A stretch of 64,000 nt of DNA, taken from NCBI GenBank assembly GCA_017577715.1, contig PKRC01000007.1, positions 1-64,000 of the forward strand. The letters run 5' to 3'. Shown one piece after another: positions 16,105-24,773 of the stretch (positions are counted from its first letter, which is position 1; every line of letters starts with the position of its first letter). Source of the stretch: Clostridia bacterium (lineage in GTDB: Bacteria; Bacillota; Clostridia; Caldicoprobacterales; Caldicoprobacteraceae). The translations under genes and the position numbers were made by a program. The notes below the pieces were generated by a model, which ran no database searches, had not been told where the DNA came from, and worked only from the letters and a program-made list of their open reading frames with translations.

Positions 16105-17634
16105 ATGTATAGGTTTATTTGGATAGTTGTATCTCTAGCCGTGGCCGCGGTACTGGTTTCCTGTAGTGCGATGTCAAGAAGCCAGATAAATGACCAGATA
16201 GATGAAAAGATAGGAGTGCAGCAGAACGAAGGGAATGTAGCCGAAAACTATTTTTTTAGAGCATTAAGGAGTGCAGAGCAAGATCAAAATCTGCAGTATA
16301 TATTCGAAGATATTGATGTCTATCCCGTTGATATGACGTTGTACTATTATAACCCGGATACCAATAGGTTAGAGTCCGAGAAACGAACTATTACTCTCTC
16401 TAAAACAGACCAGCTATTGGGTGTCATCATAAACCAATTTTTGCAGGGGCCGAGGGTTAAAAATCTGAAACATGTGGTACCACCTAATGTGACGCTACAG
16501 AAAGTAGAGAAATATGGAAATGTAGTGGGCGTATATTTGTCAAAGGAATTTTTGAAGAGTGAAGATATCACCATTGCAAGGGCCGCACTGGTAAACACCA
16601 TATTGGAATCTCAGGAAGCTAAGTATGTGAAGATATACGTGGATGGCTATGAACTTACCCATAACGGTAAGGCTGATGGACAGATTTTAGGGCTTCTAAC
16701 GAAATACCCAAACGATGTGGAACGAATTAGATTGGAAGAGCAGAAGCTTATTTCAATGGGCGATGTCAAGTATATCAAGAGGGAAATATATTTCCAGGAT
16801 TACGAAAGGAGGTTTTTGGTTCCAGAAATAAGGGATATTCCTATCAGTCAAGGGAAATACGTTGAGGGGATAGTAGGCGAATTACTAAAAGGGCCGGCCA
16901 AAGGGAACGAAGGCCTGTACTCTACTATACCTGCTGGGGCTCAGCTTATGGACGTTAAGTTTGTGGAGGATGCTGATTCATCAAGGGGAGTTGAGCTTTA
17001 TTTTTCGAAAGAGTTTAAACTCTCATTTAACAAAGAAACCAACTCCGAGACCCTGGTGGTGGGTTCCCTGGTTTACAGCTTGACGGGTTTGCCCGGGATA
17101 GATTGGATAAGGATATATTATCAAGATGAAAGCGGTGAATATGTAAATGCCCCGTTGGTATCCCTGTCTTTAGACAGGAAGTTCGATAAGGATAGCTTGC
17201 TATTTAAGTTGGGTAAAAGGATCAAGGTATATTTCAGCGATAAGGATGCCATGAATCTGGTTCCGGAGTACAGGGTTATAAGCAATGATTCTAAAGATGT
17301 AATAAACGAGATATTAAACGAGCTGATCGAGGGGCCTAGCCAGGAGGGGCATATGGCAGTTATCCCGTCCAACATATCGGTGGGGGATCTCAAGGCCTAT
17401 GTAAGCGGAAAAACTGCTTTTGTTGACCTACCTTCCAAGTTTAATGCTTCAGGGCTTGGAAGTACGGGTGAAATTTTAGCACTCTATGCCATCGTAAATT
17501 CGCTCACTGACCCTGTTAATACCGATAACGTAAGGCAAATTCAATTTCTGGTGGATGGCAAGGTAACCCATGAGTTTGGGCACATGTCGCTTGCCGATCC
17601 ATTTGTGCGAAATCCCGCATTGATAAAGGAATGA
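16105..17634 (+). CDS. Lipoprotein with three GerMN domains
   Basis: This 509-residue protein has an N-terminal signal with lipobox VLVSC. GerMN-like repeats lie at about residues 75-205, 225-355 and 370-495; each has a LLGP or EGP-type turn after a helix and a VYLS/LYFS/VDLP strand followed by a helix (NSLTDP in the last). AAAGGAGGG precedes the start. The tandem arrangement next to another GerMN lipoprotein suggests gene and domain duplication. A role in germination or cell-wall remodelling is possible but unproven. Confidence 0.75.
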   Translation: MYRFIWIVVSLAVAAVLVSCSAMSRSQINDQIDEKIGVQQNEGNVAENYFFRALRSAEQDQNLQYIFEDIDVYPVDMTLYYYNPDTNRLESEKRTITLSKTDQLLGVIINQFLQGPRVKNLKHVVPPNVTLQKVEKYGNVVGVYLSKEFLKSEDITIARAALVNTILESQEAKYVKIYVDGYELTHNGKADGQILGLLTKYPNDVERIRLEEQKLISMGDVKYIKREIYFQDYERRFLVPEIRDIPISQGKYVEGIVGELLKGPAKGNEGLYSTIPAGAQLMDVKFVEDADSSRGVELYFSKEFKLSFNKETNSETLVVGSLVYSLTGLPGIDWIRIYYQDESGEYVNAPLVSLSLDRKFDKDSLLFKLGKRIKVYFSDKDAMNLVPEYRVISNDSKDVINEILNELIEGPSQEGHMAVIPSNISVGDLKAYVSGKTAFVDLPSKFNASGLGSTGEILALYAIVNSLTDPVNTDNVRQIQFLVDGKVTHEFGHMSLADPFVRNPALIKE

Positions 17635-17981
17635 CTGTATAGTAGCCTCTGCTGGTCATGTCCATTCTCGTGCCCTCCTTTATGCCATTCCTCATGAATG
17701 TATCTATCTGCTTTGCCTCTTTCTTGATCTAATGTTATAATCGGCTTTTTAGTATTTAGGACAAAATAAAATTTGGAGGTTGCATTTAAGCTTATTTTGC
17801 ATTCCTAAATTAAAATTTGCGCGCATTTGGTTATTTTATGGAATGCCGGAGCGTAATGTGCTATAATTGTCACTGGAATGAGCAGGGAAATCTGCTCTTG
17901 CTGTGCTTATTTGTGCTTAAAATTTTTCGAGCCTCAATATGGTGATAGTTGCCGCAACCGTCGGCTGAAAGGGGTGTAAAC
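17635..17981. other. Intergenic region upstream of galT with probable promoter
   Basis: An extended -10 element TGCTATAAT lies at 17859-17867 without a good -35 box. It is followed by an AT-rich leader up to the GAAAGGGGTG ribosome-binding site of galT. Nothing else is recognised. Confidence 0.4.
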
Positions 17982-19559
17982 ATGGACCATTTGCAGCAGC
18001 GGGCGGCTTACCTGGTGGAAAAGCTGTTGGCTTTTGCGCTGGCCAATGATATGATATCCAGGTTTGATGTCACCTATACCAGGAACATGCTGTTGGACTT
18101 GCTTAAGATAGATGAGCCTTATCCGCAACCTCTAAACCTTGAAAACCTGGAGGTACCAGAGACGGCCACGCCCATACTGGAAGAACTGCTGGACTATGCC
18201 GTTCAGCGGGGGCTTATACCCGAAAATACTCTTACCTATAGGGACCTGTTTGACACGCGTATAATGGGCCTTCTGATGCCAAAACCGTCAGAGGTTATCG
18301 AGCGTTTCAACAGGGTAAAGGCCGAGAGAGGCGTAAAAGCCGCTACCGATGATTTCTATAATCTTTGCCTGAAGTCAGATTATATACGCGTAAGCCGCAT
18401 TGTCCGCAACATAAAGTGGCAGCATGAGAGCGAGTTTGGCCAACTGGAGATAACCATAAACCTTACAAAACCAGAGAAAGATCCCAGAGAAATAGCTGCC
18501 CTTAAAAATGCTCCGCAGGTCGGGTATCCAAAATGCTTGTTATGCCCCGAAAATGTGGGCTATGCCGGTCGAATCAACCATCCGGCACGACAGACCCTAC
18601 GGGTATTGCCCATAAAGCTTAAGGGCGAGCAGTGGTATTTTCAATATTCGCCTTATGTGTATTATCACCAGCATTGCATTGTATTAAGCGAGCAGCATGT
18701 ACCCATGAAAATTAGCCGGGAGACTTTTGAACGCCTTTTCGAATTTTTACAGTACTTTCCCCATTATTTCATTGGCTCCAATGCAGATCTTCCTATTGTG
18801 GGCGGTTCTATACTCAATCATGATCATTTCCAGGGCGGTTATTATACTTTTCCGATGGAAAGGGCCTCTATAGAATATTATCTCAAATCGCAGGAGTATC
18901 CCGATGTCGAAATAGGCGTGGTTCACTGGCCCATGTCGGTATTGAGGCTACGCCATCCAAAGCCGCAGGTGTTGGTAGAGTTGGCCGACAAGCTGCTTCA
19001 GATTTGGAGGAGCTACTCCGACCCGTCGGTCGACATTTTGGCGTTTTCTATAAATGAGAAAGGGGAGAGAGTACCCCATAACACCATTACCCCCATTGCA
19101 AGGCTGAGCAGCGACGGGCTGTATGAGCTTGATCTGGTGTTTAGGAATAACCGTACCAGCAAGCAGCATCCCATGGGCATATTCCATCCGCATCAGGAGC
19201 TTCACCATATAAAGAAAGAAAACATAGGTCTTATCGAGGTAATGGGGCTGTTTATACTTCCTGGCCGTCTGAAGGACGAGCTGGCGGCTATCTGCGATAT
19301 ACTGACCGGGAAAAAGCCTATGAGCGATGATATCAATCAGGAGTCCCATCCCCTCAACAAACACCTTCACTGGATTAAAGAGTTGACTGGCAAGTATGGT
19401 ACCAATCTCGATGGTGAAACTGCTCAAAGAGTTATTAAAGAAGCAGTGGGGGAGAAGTGCCTGCAGGTATTGCATCACGCGGGGGTGTTTAAGGCTACCA
19501 AGGAGGGACGTCAGGCTTTTGACCGCTTCCTGGAGACGGCTGGGATGAAAAGGTTATGA
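17982..19559 (+). CDS. galT: Galactose-1-phosphate uridylyltransferase, Firmicutes type (GalT2)
   Basis: This Leloir-pathway enzyme exchanges galactose-1-phosphate with UDP-glucose. The start at 17982 follows AAAGGGGTG and gives 525 residues, the length of the long Firmicutes GalT class rather than the 350-residue enterobacterial class. Typical segments include GRINHPARQTLR, YYHQHCIVLSEQHVPM and VGGSILNHDHFQGGYYTFPME, the last holding the HxHxQ-like region with the nucleophilic His. The galactokinase gene follows on the same strand after 255 bases. Confidence 0.93.
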   Translation: MDHLQQRAAYLVEKLLAFALANDMISRFDVTYTRNMLLDLLKIDEPYPQPLNLENLEVPETATPILEELLDYAVQRGLIPENTLTYRDLFDTRIMGLLMPKPSEVIERFNRVKAERGVKAATDDFYNLCLKSDYIRVSRIVRNIKWQHESEFGQLEITINLTKPEKDPREIAALKNAPQVGYPKCLLCPENVGYAGRINHPARQTLRVLPIKLKGEQWYFQYSPYVYYHQHCIVLSEQHVPMKISRETFERLFEFLQYFPHYFIGSNADLPIVGGSILNHDHFQGGYYTFPMERASIEYYLKSQEYPDVEIGVVHWPMSVLRLRHPKPQVLVELADKLLQIWRSYSDPSVDILAFSINEKGERVPHNTITPIARLSSDGLYELDLVFRNNRTSKQHPMGIFHPHQELHHIKKENIGLIEVMGLFILPGRLKDELAAICDILTGKKPMSDDINQESHPLNKHLHWIKELTGKYGTNLDGETAQRVIKEAVGEKCLQVLHHAGVFKATKEGRQAFDRFLETAGMKRL

Positions 19560-19770
19560 GCGGCTTTATGGGCTATCCAGCGCTTTTAACTTGTATGAAC
19601 ATATTTTCTCAGGATGAACTGTCATAGGAATATATTAGTCCTAAAGCAATGGGCGAGTCTGCAGCTAAGCAGGTAGATAGCAATGAAGTGTGCCATATGG
19701 CAATGGGGTTTGTTGCATGTATGCCAGCTGGTATGTGCATAGCATCATATCAGCAAGTGTCTTGTTCGGA

Positions 19771-19798
19771 TAAAACGTTTTTAAGAAAGCGTTTTAAA
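19771..19798 (+). promoter_or_regulatory. Possible LacI/GalR-type operator before galK
   Basis: The 10-base palindrome AAAACGTTTT (19772-19781) and a second CG-centred site AAAGCGTTTT (19787-19796) are 15 bases apart, just upstream of the galK ribosome-binding site. CG-centred A/T-flanked palindromes are typical of LacI-family or CcpA-like operators. No cognate regulator gene is in the window. Confidence 0.35.
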
Positions 19799-19814
19799 TG
19801 GGGAGGTAAAGGTC

Positions 19815-21125
19815 ATGATGACTTTGGAGTTGCTCAAGGAAAGGCTGAAGGCCGAAAAGGGCAGGGATTTACTAGCAAAGCTATATGGTCATTCTCCGGA
19901 GATCATCGAAAAGCAGATTGACAGGTATGTGCAAGCAGTGGAAAGCTATTACCGATTTTTCCCACAAGAGGAGTCCAAGGGTTTCTATATGTTCAGCACT
20001 CCTGGCCGAACAGAAATCGGCGGAAATCATACAGATCACAATGCAGGAAGGGTACTGGCAGCAGGCATCAGCCTCGACGCTATCGCAGTGGCAGCGCCAT
20101 CATCGGATAATGTCATAAGGGTGTATTCCGAAGGATATCCACAGCCTTTTGTGGTAGAACTGGACAGCCTGGCTCCTAGGAAGGAGGAGGAGGGAACCAC
20201 CTCGGCGCTTATAAGAGGCATTGCCAAACGCATGAGGGAACTGGGCTATAGAATCGGTGGCTTCAATGCTTATATTACCAGCGATGTGATGGGCGGTTCT
20301 GGGCTTAGCTCATCAGCATGTATTGAAGTGCTGCTGAGCAGCATCATAAATTACCTGTACAATGATGGCAGAATAGACGAGATACTCCTAGCCAAGATAG
20401 GGCAATATGCCGAAAACGTATATTTCAACAAACCCTGCGGGCTGATGGATCAAATTGCCTGTGCAGTAGGCGGATTTGTCACCATCGACTTTAAGGATTT
20501 TGATAATCCCATTGTACGAAAGATAAGCTTTGATTTTGCAGCCCAAAACTATTCGTTACTGGTCATCAATACGGGAGGCAGCCATGCTGATCTTACCGAT
20601 GATTATGCCTCGGTGCCCCGTGAGATGAAGGCGGTAGCCAGCGCACTGGGAAAGAAGGTTTGCAGGGAGATCACCATGGAAGATGTCATCCAAAATATCC
20701 CCAGGCTCAGAAAGCAGGTGGGGGACCGTGCCATACTCAGAGCCATGCACTTTTTGGCCGAAGACCAGAGGGTGGTGCGACAGGTAGAGGCCTTGGAAAG
20801 AGGAGATTTTGATGAATTTTTGAGGCTGGTGAACGAATCTGGGGATAGCTCATGGAAATGGCTTCAGAACTGCTATACCAATAAGGAGCCCCATGAACAG
20901 GGCATTACCCTGGCTTTGAGCGTAACCGAGAACTTCTTGAAGGGCAGCGGTAAAGGGGCATACAGGGTACACGGCGGTGGCTTTGCGGGTACCGTGTTGG
21001 TGTTCATGCCCAATGAATTGTTGGATGGATATGTTGAGCTTATGGAAAGCATCTTTGGGAAGGGTTCGGTAACCGTTTTGTCAATACGCCCTTATGGCAC
21101 GCTGTGCATAAATTTAAGGATATAA
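19815..21125 (+). CDS. galK: Galactokinase
   Basis: Galactokinase phosphorylates galactose at C1. The 436-residue GHMP kinase shows the family signature GRTEIGGNHTDHNAGRVLA near residue 62, the ATP loop GGSGLSSSACIEVLLSS, and a C-terminal GGGFAGTVL motif. GGGGAGG precedes the ATG. With the upstream galT it supplies two Leloir steps; galE and galM are not in this window. Confidence 0.94.
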   Translation: MMTLELLKERLKAEKGRDLLAKLYGHSPEIIEKQIDRYVQAVESYYRFFPQEESKGFYMFSTPGRTEIGGNHTDHNAGRVLAAGISLDAIAVAAPSSDNVIRVYSEGYPQPFVVELDSLAPRKEEEGTTSALIRGIAKRMRELGYRIGGFNAYITSDVMGGSGLSSSACIEVLLSSIINYLYNDGRIDEILLAKIGQYAENVYFNKPCGLMDQIACAVGGFVTIDFKDFDNPIVRKISFDFAAQNYSLLVINTGGSHADLTDDYASVPREMKAVASALGKKVCREITMEDVIQNIPRLRKQVGDRAILRAMHFLAEDQRVVRQVEALERGDFDEFLRLVNESGDSSWKWLQNCYTNKEPHEQGITLALSVTENFLKGSGKGAYRVHGGGFAGTVLVFMPNELLDGYVELMESIFGKGSVTVLSIRPYGTLCINLRI

Positions 21126-21177
21126 AAGCAAATTAAAGCAATGGTGAGAATTATAGGGAAAAAACTATTTTTGATGG

Positions 21178-21208
21178 GAAGAATAGGTAATATTGAAACC
21201 TATTCTTC
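21178..21208 (+). terminator. Probable terminator hairpin after galK
   Basis: GAAGAATAGGT and ACCTATTCTTC form an 11-bp stem with a 9-base loop. The tail (TATAATAAAA) is not U-rich, so termination strength is uncertain. Confidence 0.45.
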
Positions 21209-21229
21209 TATAATAAAACCTAACTGACT

Positions 21230-21259
21230 TTGACTTACTTTGACTTTTATTTCTATAAT
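21230..21259 (+). promoter_or_regulatory. Promoter of hsp20
   Basis: TTGACT (21230-21235, with a second TTGACT at 21240) and TATAAT (21254-21259) are spaced 18 bases for the first box. No CIRCE inverted repeat is visible. Confidence 0.55.
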
Positions 21260-21352
21260 AATAGCGGACGCTGAAGGAAATATAATAAATTGAGGAAGAA
21301 ATTATAATAAATTAAGGTAAAACAAAAATACTTTAAGAAAGGAGTGTTGTCA

Positions 21353-21814
21353 ATGATGCGTGGTATTACCCCCTTCGGTAGGAGGCGTTCAGATTTGACG
21401 CCCAGCGAATGGATAAGAGACTTTTTCGGGAGAGATATTTTGGATGAGTTATTTGATATGGGATTTTTAACGGGATTTGGCACGGGCATAAGCGGCATGC
21501 GCGCCGACGTCAAAGAAACCGATAAGGAATACATCGTCGAGGTTGAACTGCCGGGATTTGATAAGGAAGATATCGACGTCGAACTGTTTGACGATAGGTT
21601 GACCATCTCCGCAAGGCGCAAAGAAGCCGTTGAAGAGGAGAGAGCCAATTACATCCGCCGCGAGAGGAGATACGGCGAAATATCCCGTACCTTCTTATTG
21701 GAAGGCGTAAAGGAGGACGGCGTAAAGGCAGACTACAAGAACGGCATCCTGAGAATTGTGCTCCCCAAAGCCGAGGAATATACACGGCGCGGCAGAAAGA
21801 TCAACATCAACTGA
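21353..21814 (+). CDS. Small heat-shock protein, Hsp20/alpha-crystallin family
   Basis: This 153-residue ATP-independent holdase chaperone has its start at 21353, 8 bases after GGAG. The alpha-crystallin domain runs from about MRADVKETDKEYIVEVELPG to the end. It includes the signature YGEISRTFLLEGVKEDGVKA and GILRIVLPK, and ends in a short basic IxI-like tail (RRGRKININ) of the kind used for oligomer contacts. It is monocistronic, with its own promoter and a terminator. Confidence 0.93.
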   Translation: MMRGITPFGRRRSDLTPSEWIRDFFGRDILDELFDMGFLTGFGTGISGMRADVKETDKEYIVEVELPGFDKEDIDVELFDDRLTISARRKEAVEEERANYIRRERRYGEISRTFLLEGVKEDGVKADYKNGILRIVLPKAEEYTRRGRKININ

Positions 21815-21826
21815 CGCTCAGCGCAA

Positions 21827-21860
21827 GGGGTTATGGCCACTATGGCTGTAACCCATTTTT
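21827..21860 (+). terminator. Intrinsic terminator after hsp20
   Basis: GGGTTATGGCC and GGCTGTAACCC pair around a short loop and are followed by ATTTTTT. Confidence 0.75.
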
Positions 21861-21973
21861 TATAACCTTTCTATGGCTATTATTGCGATTTTTAGATTCA
21901 GCAATTGGCGGAGCCTTATTAAGGGCTGTTGCTTTTTTCTTGCATCACGGCTTATCTATAAGGTTTTTATCCT

Positions 21974-22888
21974 TTAAGGGGTGAGCAGTTGGCGAATTTT
22001 CTTTATGTAATTCTGAGTTTCAGCAGGCAGCTTTGCAAACTGCTCGGGGTCGCTCAAGTCGGTAATATTACTTGACTCAACATTGGCTGGGCCCCAGTTA
22101 TAAGCCGCCAGGGCCAGGTCCAGGTTTCCGTTGAAGCGCTTGAGCAACCCTTGCAGGTACCTTACTCCGCCATCGATGTTCTGTGCCGGATCAAAGGGGT
22201 TTGTTACCCCTAAGGATTGGGCGGTGGCTGGCATGAGCTGCATAAGGCCCATGGCGCCGGCTGGCGATACGGCATAGGGATTAAAATTGGACTCCACCTT
22301 GATGATGGCCTTGATGAGTTGGGGATTTATGCCATATCGGCTGGCTACCTCTTCTATGATGCCATCGAATTGGGTTTGAAAGCTTGGTTGGCTGGCTAGC
22401 GATTGCCAGGCATATGTCATCCACTGATATGGCTGCAACGCAATCAGCGGGCTTAAAGCATTTCCGGTGCCATTCCCATTTAACTGCTGTAAATATAACT
22501 GCATAAACGGTAACAGGTTATACGCCCACGTGGAATCGGTATCAGAGCTGAACAATGAAAATAACCCATCCGTAGCTAGCTGAGGCGACAGGGGAGCAAA
22601 CAACCAGGAGCTATACAACTTTTGACTATTAAGCTGTTGAAGATGCACATCGATAGAAGCAGCACGGTTTTGGGCAGCGGTGGCCCGTGCCTTCACAGTG
22701 GAAATTTTTTCGTTGAGCTGCTCAGCTGGCTGTTCTCGGTCGCTGTTCCGGTCACCCTCAACTTGCCGTAATACCTCTTTAAAAGATGAAAAATTTTTCC
22801 TAAAGCCGGTTAAATTTACGCTGTAAGGCAGGCGGCTGTATATCTCTTCTAGCTTTTGCTCGAATATCTGGCGCACTATGTTTGACAA
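21974..22888 (-). CDS. Lytic transglycosylase, SLT domain
   Basis: The product is 304 residues. The C-terminal 130 residues form a Slt70-type lysozyme-like domain: catalytic Glu in IIKVESNFNPYAVSPAGAMG, then LMQLMPATA and the AAYNWGPANV motif. These enzymes cleave peptidoglycan between MurNAc and GlcNAc, leaving 1,6-anhydroMurNAc. The N-terminal half is Gln/Leu-rich and lacks a classical signal peptide, so the export route is unclear. It is transcribed divergently from ldh. Confidence 0.85.
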   Translation of the reverse strand: MSNIVRQIFEQKLEEIYSRLPYSVNLTGFRKNFSSFKEVLRQVEGDRNSDREQPAEQLNEKISTVKARATAAQNRAASIDVHLQQLNSQKLYSSWLFAPLSPQLATDGLFSLFSSDTDSTWAYNLLPFMQLYLQQLNGNGTGNALSPLIALQPYQWMTYAWQSLASQPSFQTQFDGIIEEVASRYGINPQLIKAIIKVESNFNPYAVSPAGAMGLMQLMPATAQSLGVTNPFDPAQNIDGGVRYLQGLLKRFNGNLDLALAAYNWGPANVESSNITDLSDPEQFAKLPAETQNYIKKIRQLLTP

Positions 22889-23192
22889 GGGATATCACTC
22901 CACTTTATCATTGCTTTATGCACATTTTACCATTGAATCAGGGGTTGCGCAAGTATGACGTTGGGCCTAATTGAGCTGTTCCAAGATGGCATTGCGGGTC
23001 CTTCTAAAGCGGCACAAGCTTCGCTTTATTTTTGAAGGATTCTTGACGCTATGGCATAAAAAACCCTGATGGGGGTTACTCTACTTCAGAACGCACTTTT
23101 ACTGGTATAGGCGAACATCAGTTTAAAATTGTGGTAAAATATAAAAAAGGACACTAAAATAAAGATGTCGATTTAAAGGGAAGGTGAATAAC
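22889..23192. other. Divergent intergenic region between transglycosylase and ldh
   Basis: It holds a weak AACCC-TGAT-GGGGGTT hairpin near 23067-23083 and AT-rich DNA before the ldh ribosome-binding site. I see no Rex-type TTGTGAA operator and no convincing -35/-10 pair. Confidence 0.35.
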
Positions 23193-24146
23193 ATGGAATC
23201 GAAATATTACGGCAATAAGGTGACCATAATTGGGGCTGGTTTTGTTGGCGCCACCACCGCTTATGCTTTGATGATGGGTGGAACAGCGTCCGAAATCGTA
23301 CTGGTGGATGTAAATCAGAAGAAGCTGGAAGGCGAAGTGATGGACCTCAATCACGGTATAGCTTTTGTTCCCCCTGTCAAGATACGCGCCGGTACGTATG
23401 AGGATTGTGCTGATTCCAATGTGGTTATCATAACCGCAGGGGTGGCTCAAAAGCCGGGCGAGACCCGCATTGATCTGCTCAAGAGAAACATAGAGGTCTT
23501 TCGCTCAGTAGTTCCTAATATTGTAAAATACAACAAGGACTGCATTATACTGGTGGTCACCAATCCGGTGGATATATTGACTTACGTAACCCTTAAGATT
23601 TCAGGGCTTAATCCTTCTCAGGTTATGGGTTCTGGTACCGTGTTGGACAGCGCGCGTTTTAGATTCCTGCTGGGGCAGCACTGCCATGTGGCACCACAAA
23701 ATGTTCACGCTTATATCATAGGCGAACACGGTGACAGCGAGGTGGCTGCCTGGAGTATCACCAATATAGCCGGAATGCCGATAGAGCAGTACTGCTTGAG
23801 GTGTGGACGGGCCTGCGAGAGCGATGAAAAAATGAGAATATTCGAAGAGGTGAAGAATGCGGCCTACAAGATAATCGAAGCCAAGGGCGCCACTTATTAT
23901 GCGGTGGGCCTCGCTGTAAGGCGCATAGTCGAGGCCATACTGAGGGATGAGAACGTGGTATTGCCGGTGTCGTCGCTTATGGAGGGTTACTATGGAGTGG
24001 AAGATATATGCCTGAGCCTCCCCACGCTGGTCAACGCTAAGGGGGTCGCCCGGGTGTTGGCGCTTCCTCTAAGCCAGTCTGAAGAGGAAGGATTTAGAAG
24101 GTCAGCCCAGATTTTGAAAGGGTGGTTGAAAGAAACGGGGTTTTAA
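23193..24146 (+). CDS. ldh: L-lactate dehydrogenase
   Basis: This enzyme reduces pyruvate to L-lactate with NADH. The start at 23193 follows GGGAAGG and gives 317 residues; a GTG at 23184 is possible. The NAD-binding GAGFVGATTAYAL lies at the N-terminus. DLNHG, VTNPVDILTY and the active-site IIGEHGDSEVAAWS are present. Gln at the substrate-specificity loop (AGVAQKPGETR) marks lactate rather than malate dehydrogenase. A regulatory motif for redox control was not found upstream. Confidence 0.94.
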   Translation: MESKYYGNKVTIIGAGFVGATTAYALMMGGTASEIVLVDVNQKKLEGEVMDLNHGIAFVPPVKIRAGTYEDCADSNVVIITAGVAQKPGETRIDLLKRNIEVFRSVVPNIVKYNKDCIILVVTNPVDILTYVTLKISGLNPSQVMGSGTVLDSARFRFLLGQHCHVAPQNVHAYIIGEHGDSEVAAWSITNIAGMPIEQYCLRCGRACESDEKMRIFEEVKNAAYKIIEAKGATYYAVGLAVRRIVEAILRDENVVLPVSSLMEGYYGVEDICLSLPTLVNAKGVARVLALPLSQSEEEGFRRSAQILKGWLKETGF

Positions 24147-24158
24147 AGGGGGGTTATC

Positions 24159-24662
24159 ATGCCTTTGCACGTTGTCTTGGTAGAACCAGAAATTCCTCAA
24201 AATACGGGAAACATAGCTCGTACCTGTGCCGCTACAGGCTGCATCCTTCATCTGGTGAGGCCGCTGGGGTTTTCCACTGAGGATAAATACCTCAAGAGGG
24301 CAGGGCTGGATTACTGGCACTTGGTGGAAATACACTATCACGATTCGGTTGACGAGATATTTAAGCAGTATCCACAAGGAGATTTTTATTTTTCCACCAC
24401 CAAGGCGGCAAAGGATTACGCTTCTGTGCGGTATACCCCTGATAGCTTTATATTTTTTGGCAAGGAAACGGCCGGACTTCCTGAGGACTTGCTCAGGAGA
24501 TATTATGACCGCTGCATACGGATCCCCATGAGGGTCGAGGCTAGATCGCTGAACCTGTCCAACTCGGTGGCCATCATCGTGTATGAGGCTTTGAGGCAGC
24601 TGGGATTTCCGGGACTGGAGCTTAAAGGCAGGTTAAGGTCCCAAACAAATGGTCAACCATAG
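24159..24662 (+). CDS. trmL: tRNA (cytidine/uridine-34-2'-O)-methyltransferase TrmL
   Basis: TrmL is a SPOUT methyltransferase that adds 2'-O-methyl to the wobble base of tRNA-Leu isoacceptors. The 167-residue product opens LHVVLVEPEIPQNTGNIART and carries the knot motifs FGKETAGLPEDLL and IPMRVEARSLNLSNSVAI, which bind S-adenosylmethionine. It follows ldh by 12 bases behind GGGGGG, so the two are probably co-transcribed. Confidence 0.93.
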   Translation: MPLHVVLVEPEIPQNTGNIARTCAATGCILHLVRPLGFSTEDKYLKRAGLDYWHLVEIHYHDSVDEIFKQYPQGDFYFSTTKAAKDYASVRYTPDSFIFFGKETAGLPEDLLRRYYDRCIRIPMRVEARSLNLSNSVAIIVYEALRQLGFPGLELKGRLRSQTNGQP

Positions 24663-24773
24663 ATTGGACCTATTTTGCGGTGGTGGATATAATAGCCTGA
24701 AACCTGAAATATACTGATATTGAGGTATGCTTGAAATAAGCAGCTATGGCTGTCTTATTGGGGGGAATCTCAT

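Noticed and set aside
23067..23083. A terminator upstream of ldh
   Set aside because: The AACCC/GGGTT hairpin is short. Its U-run is on the minus strand, where it would lie upstream of the transglycosylase gene with no upstream minus-strand gene to terminate.
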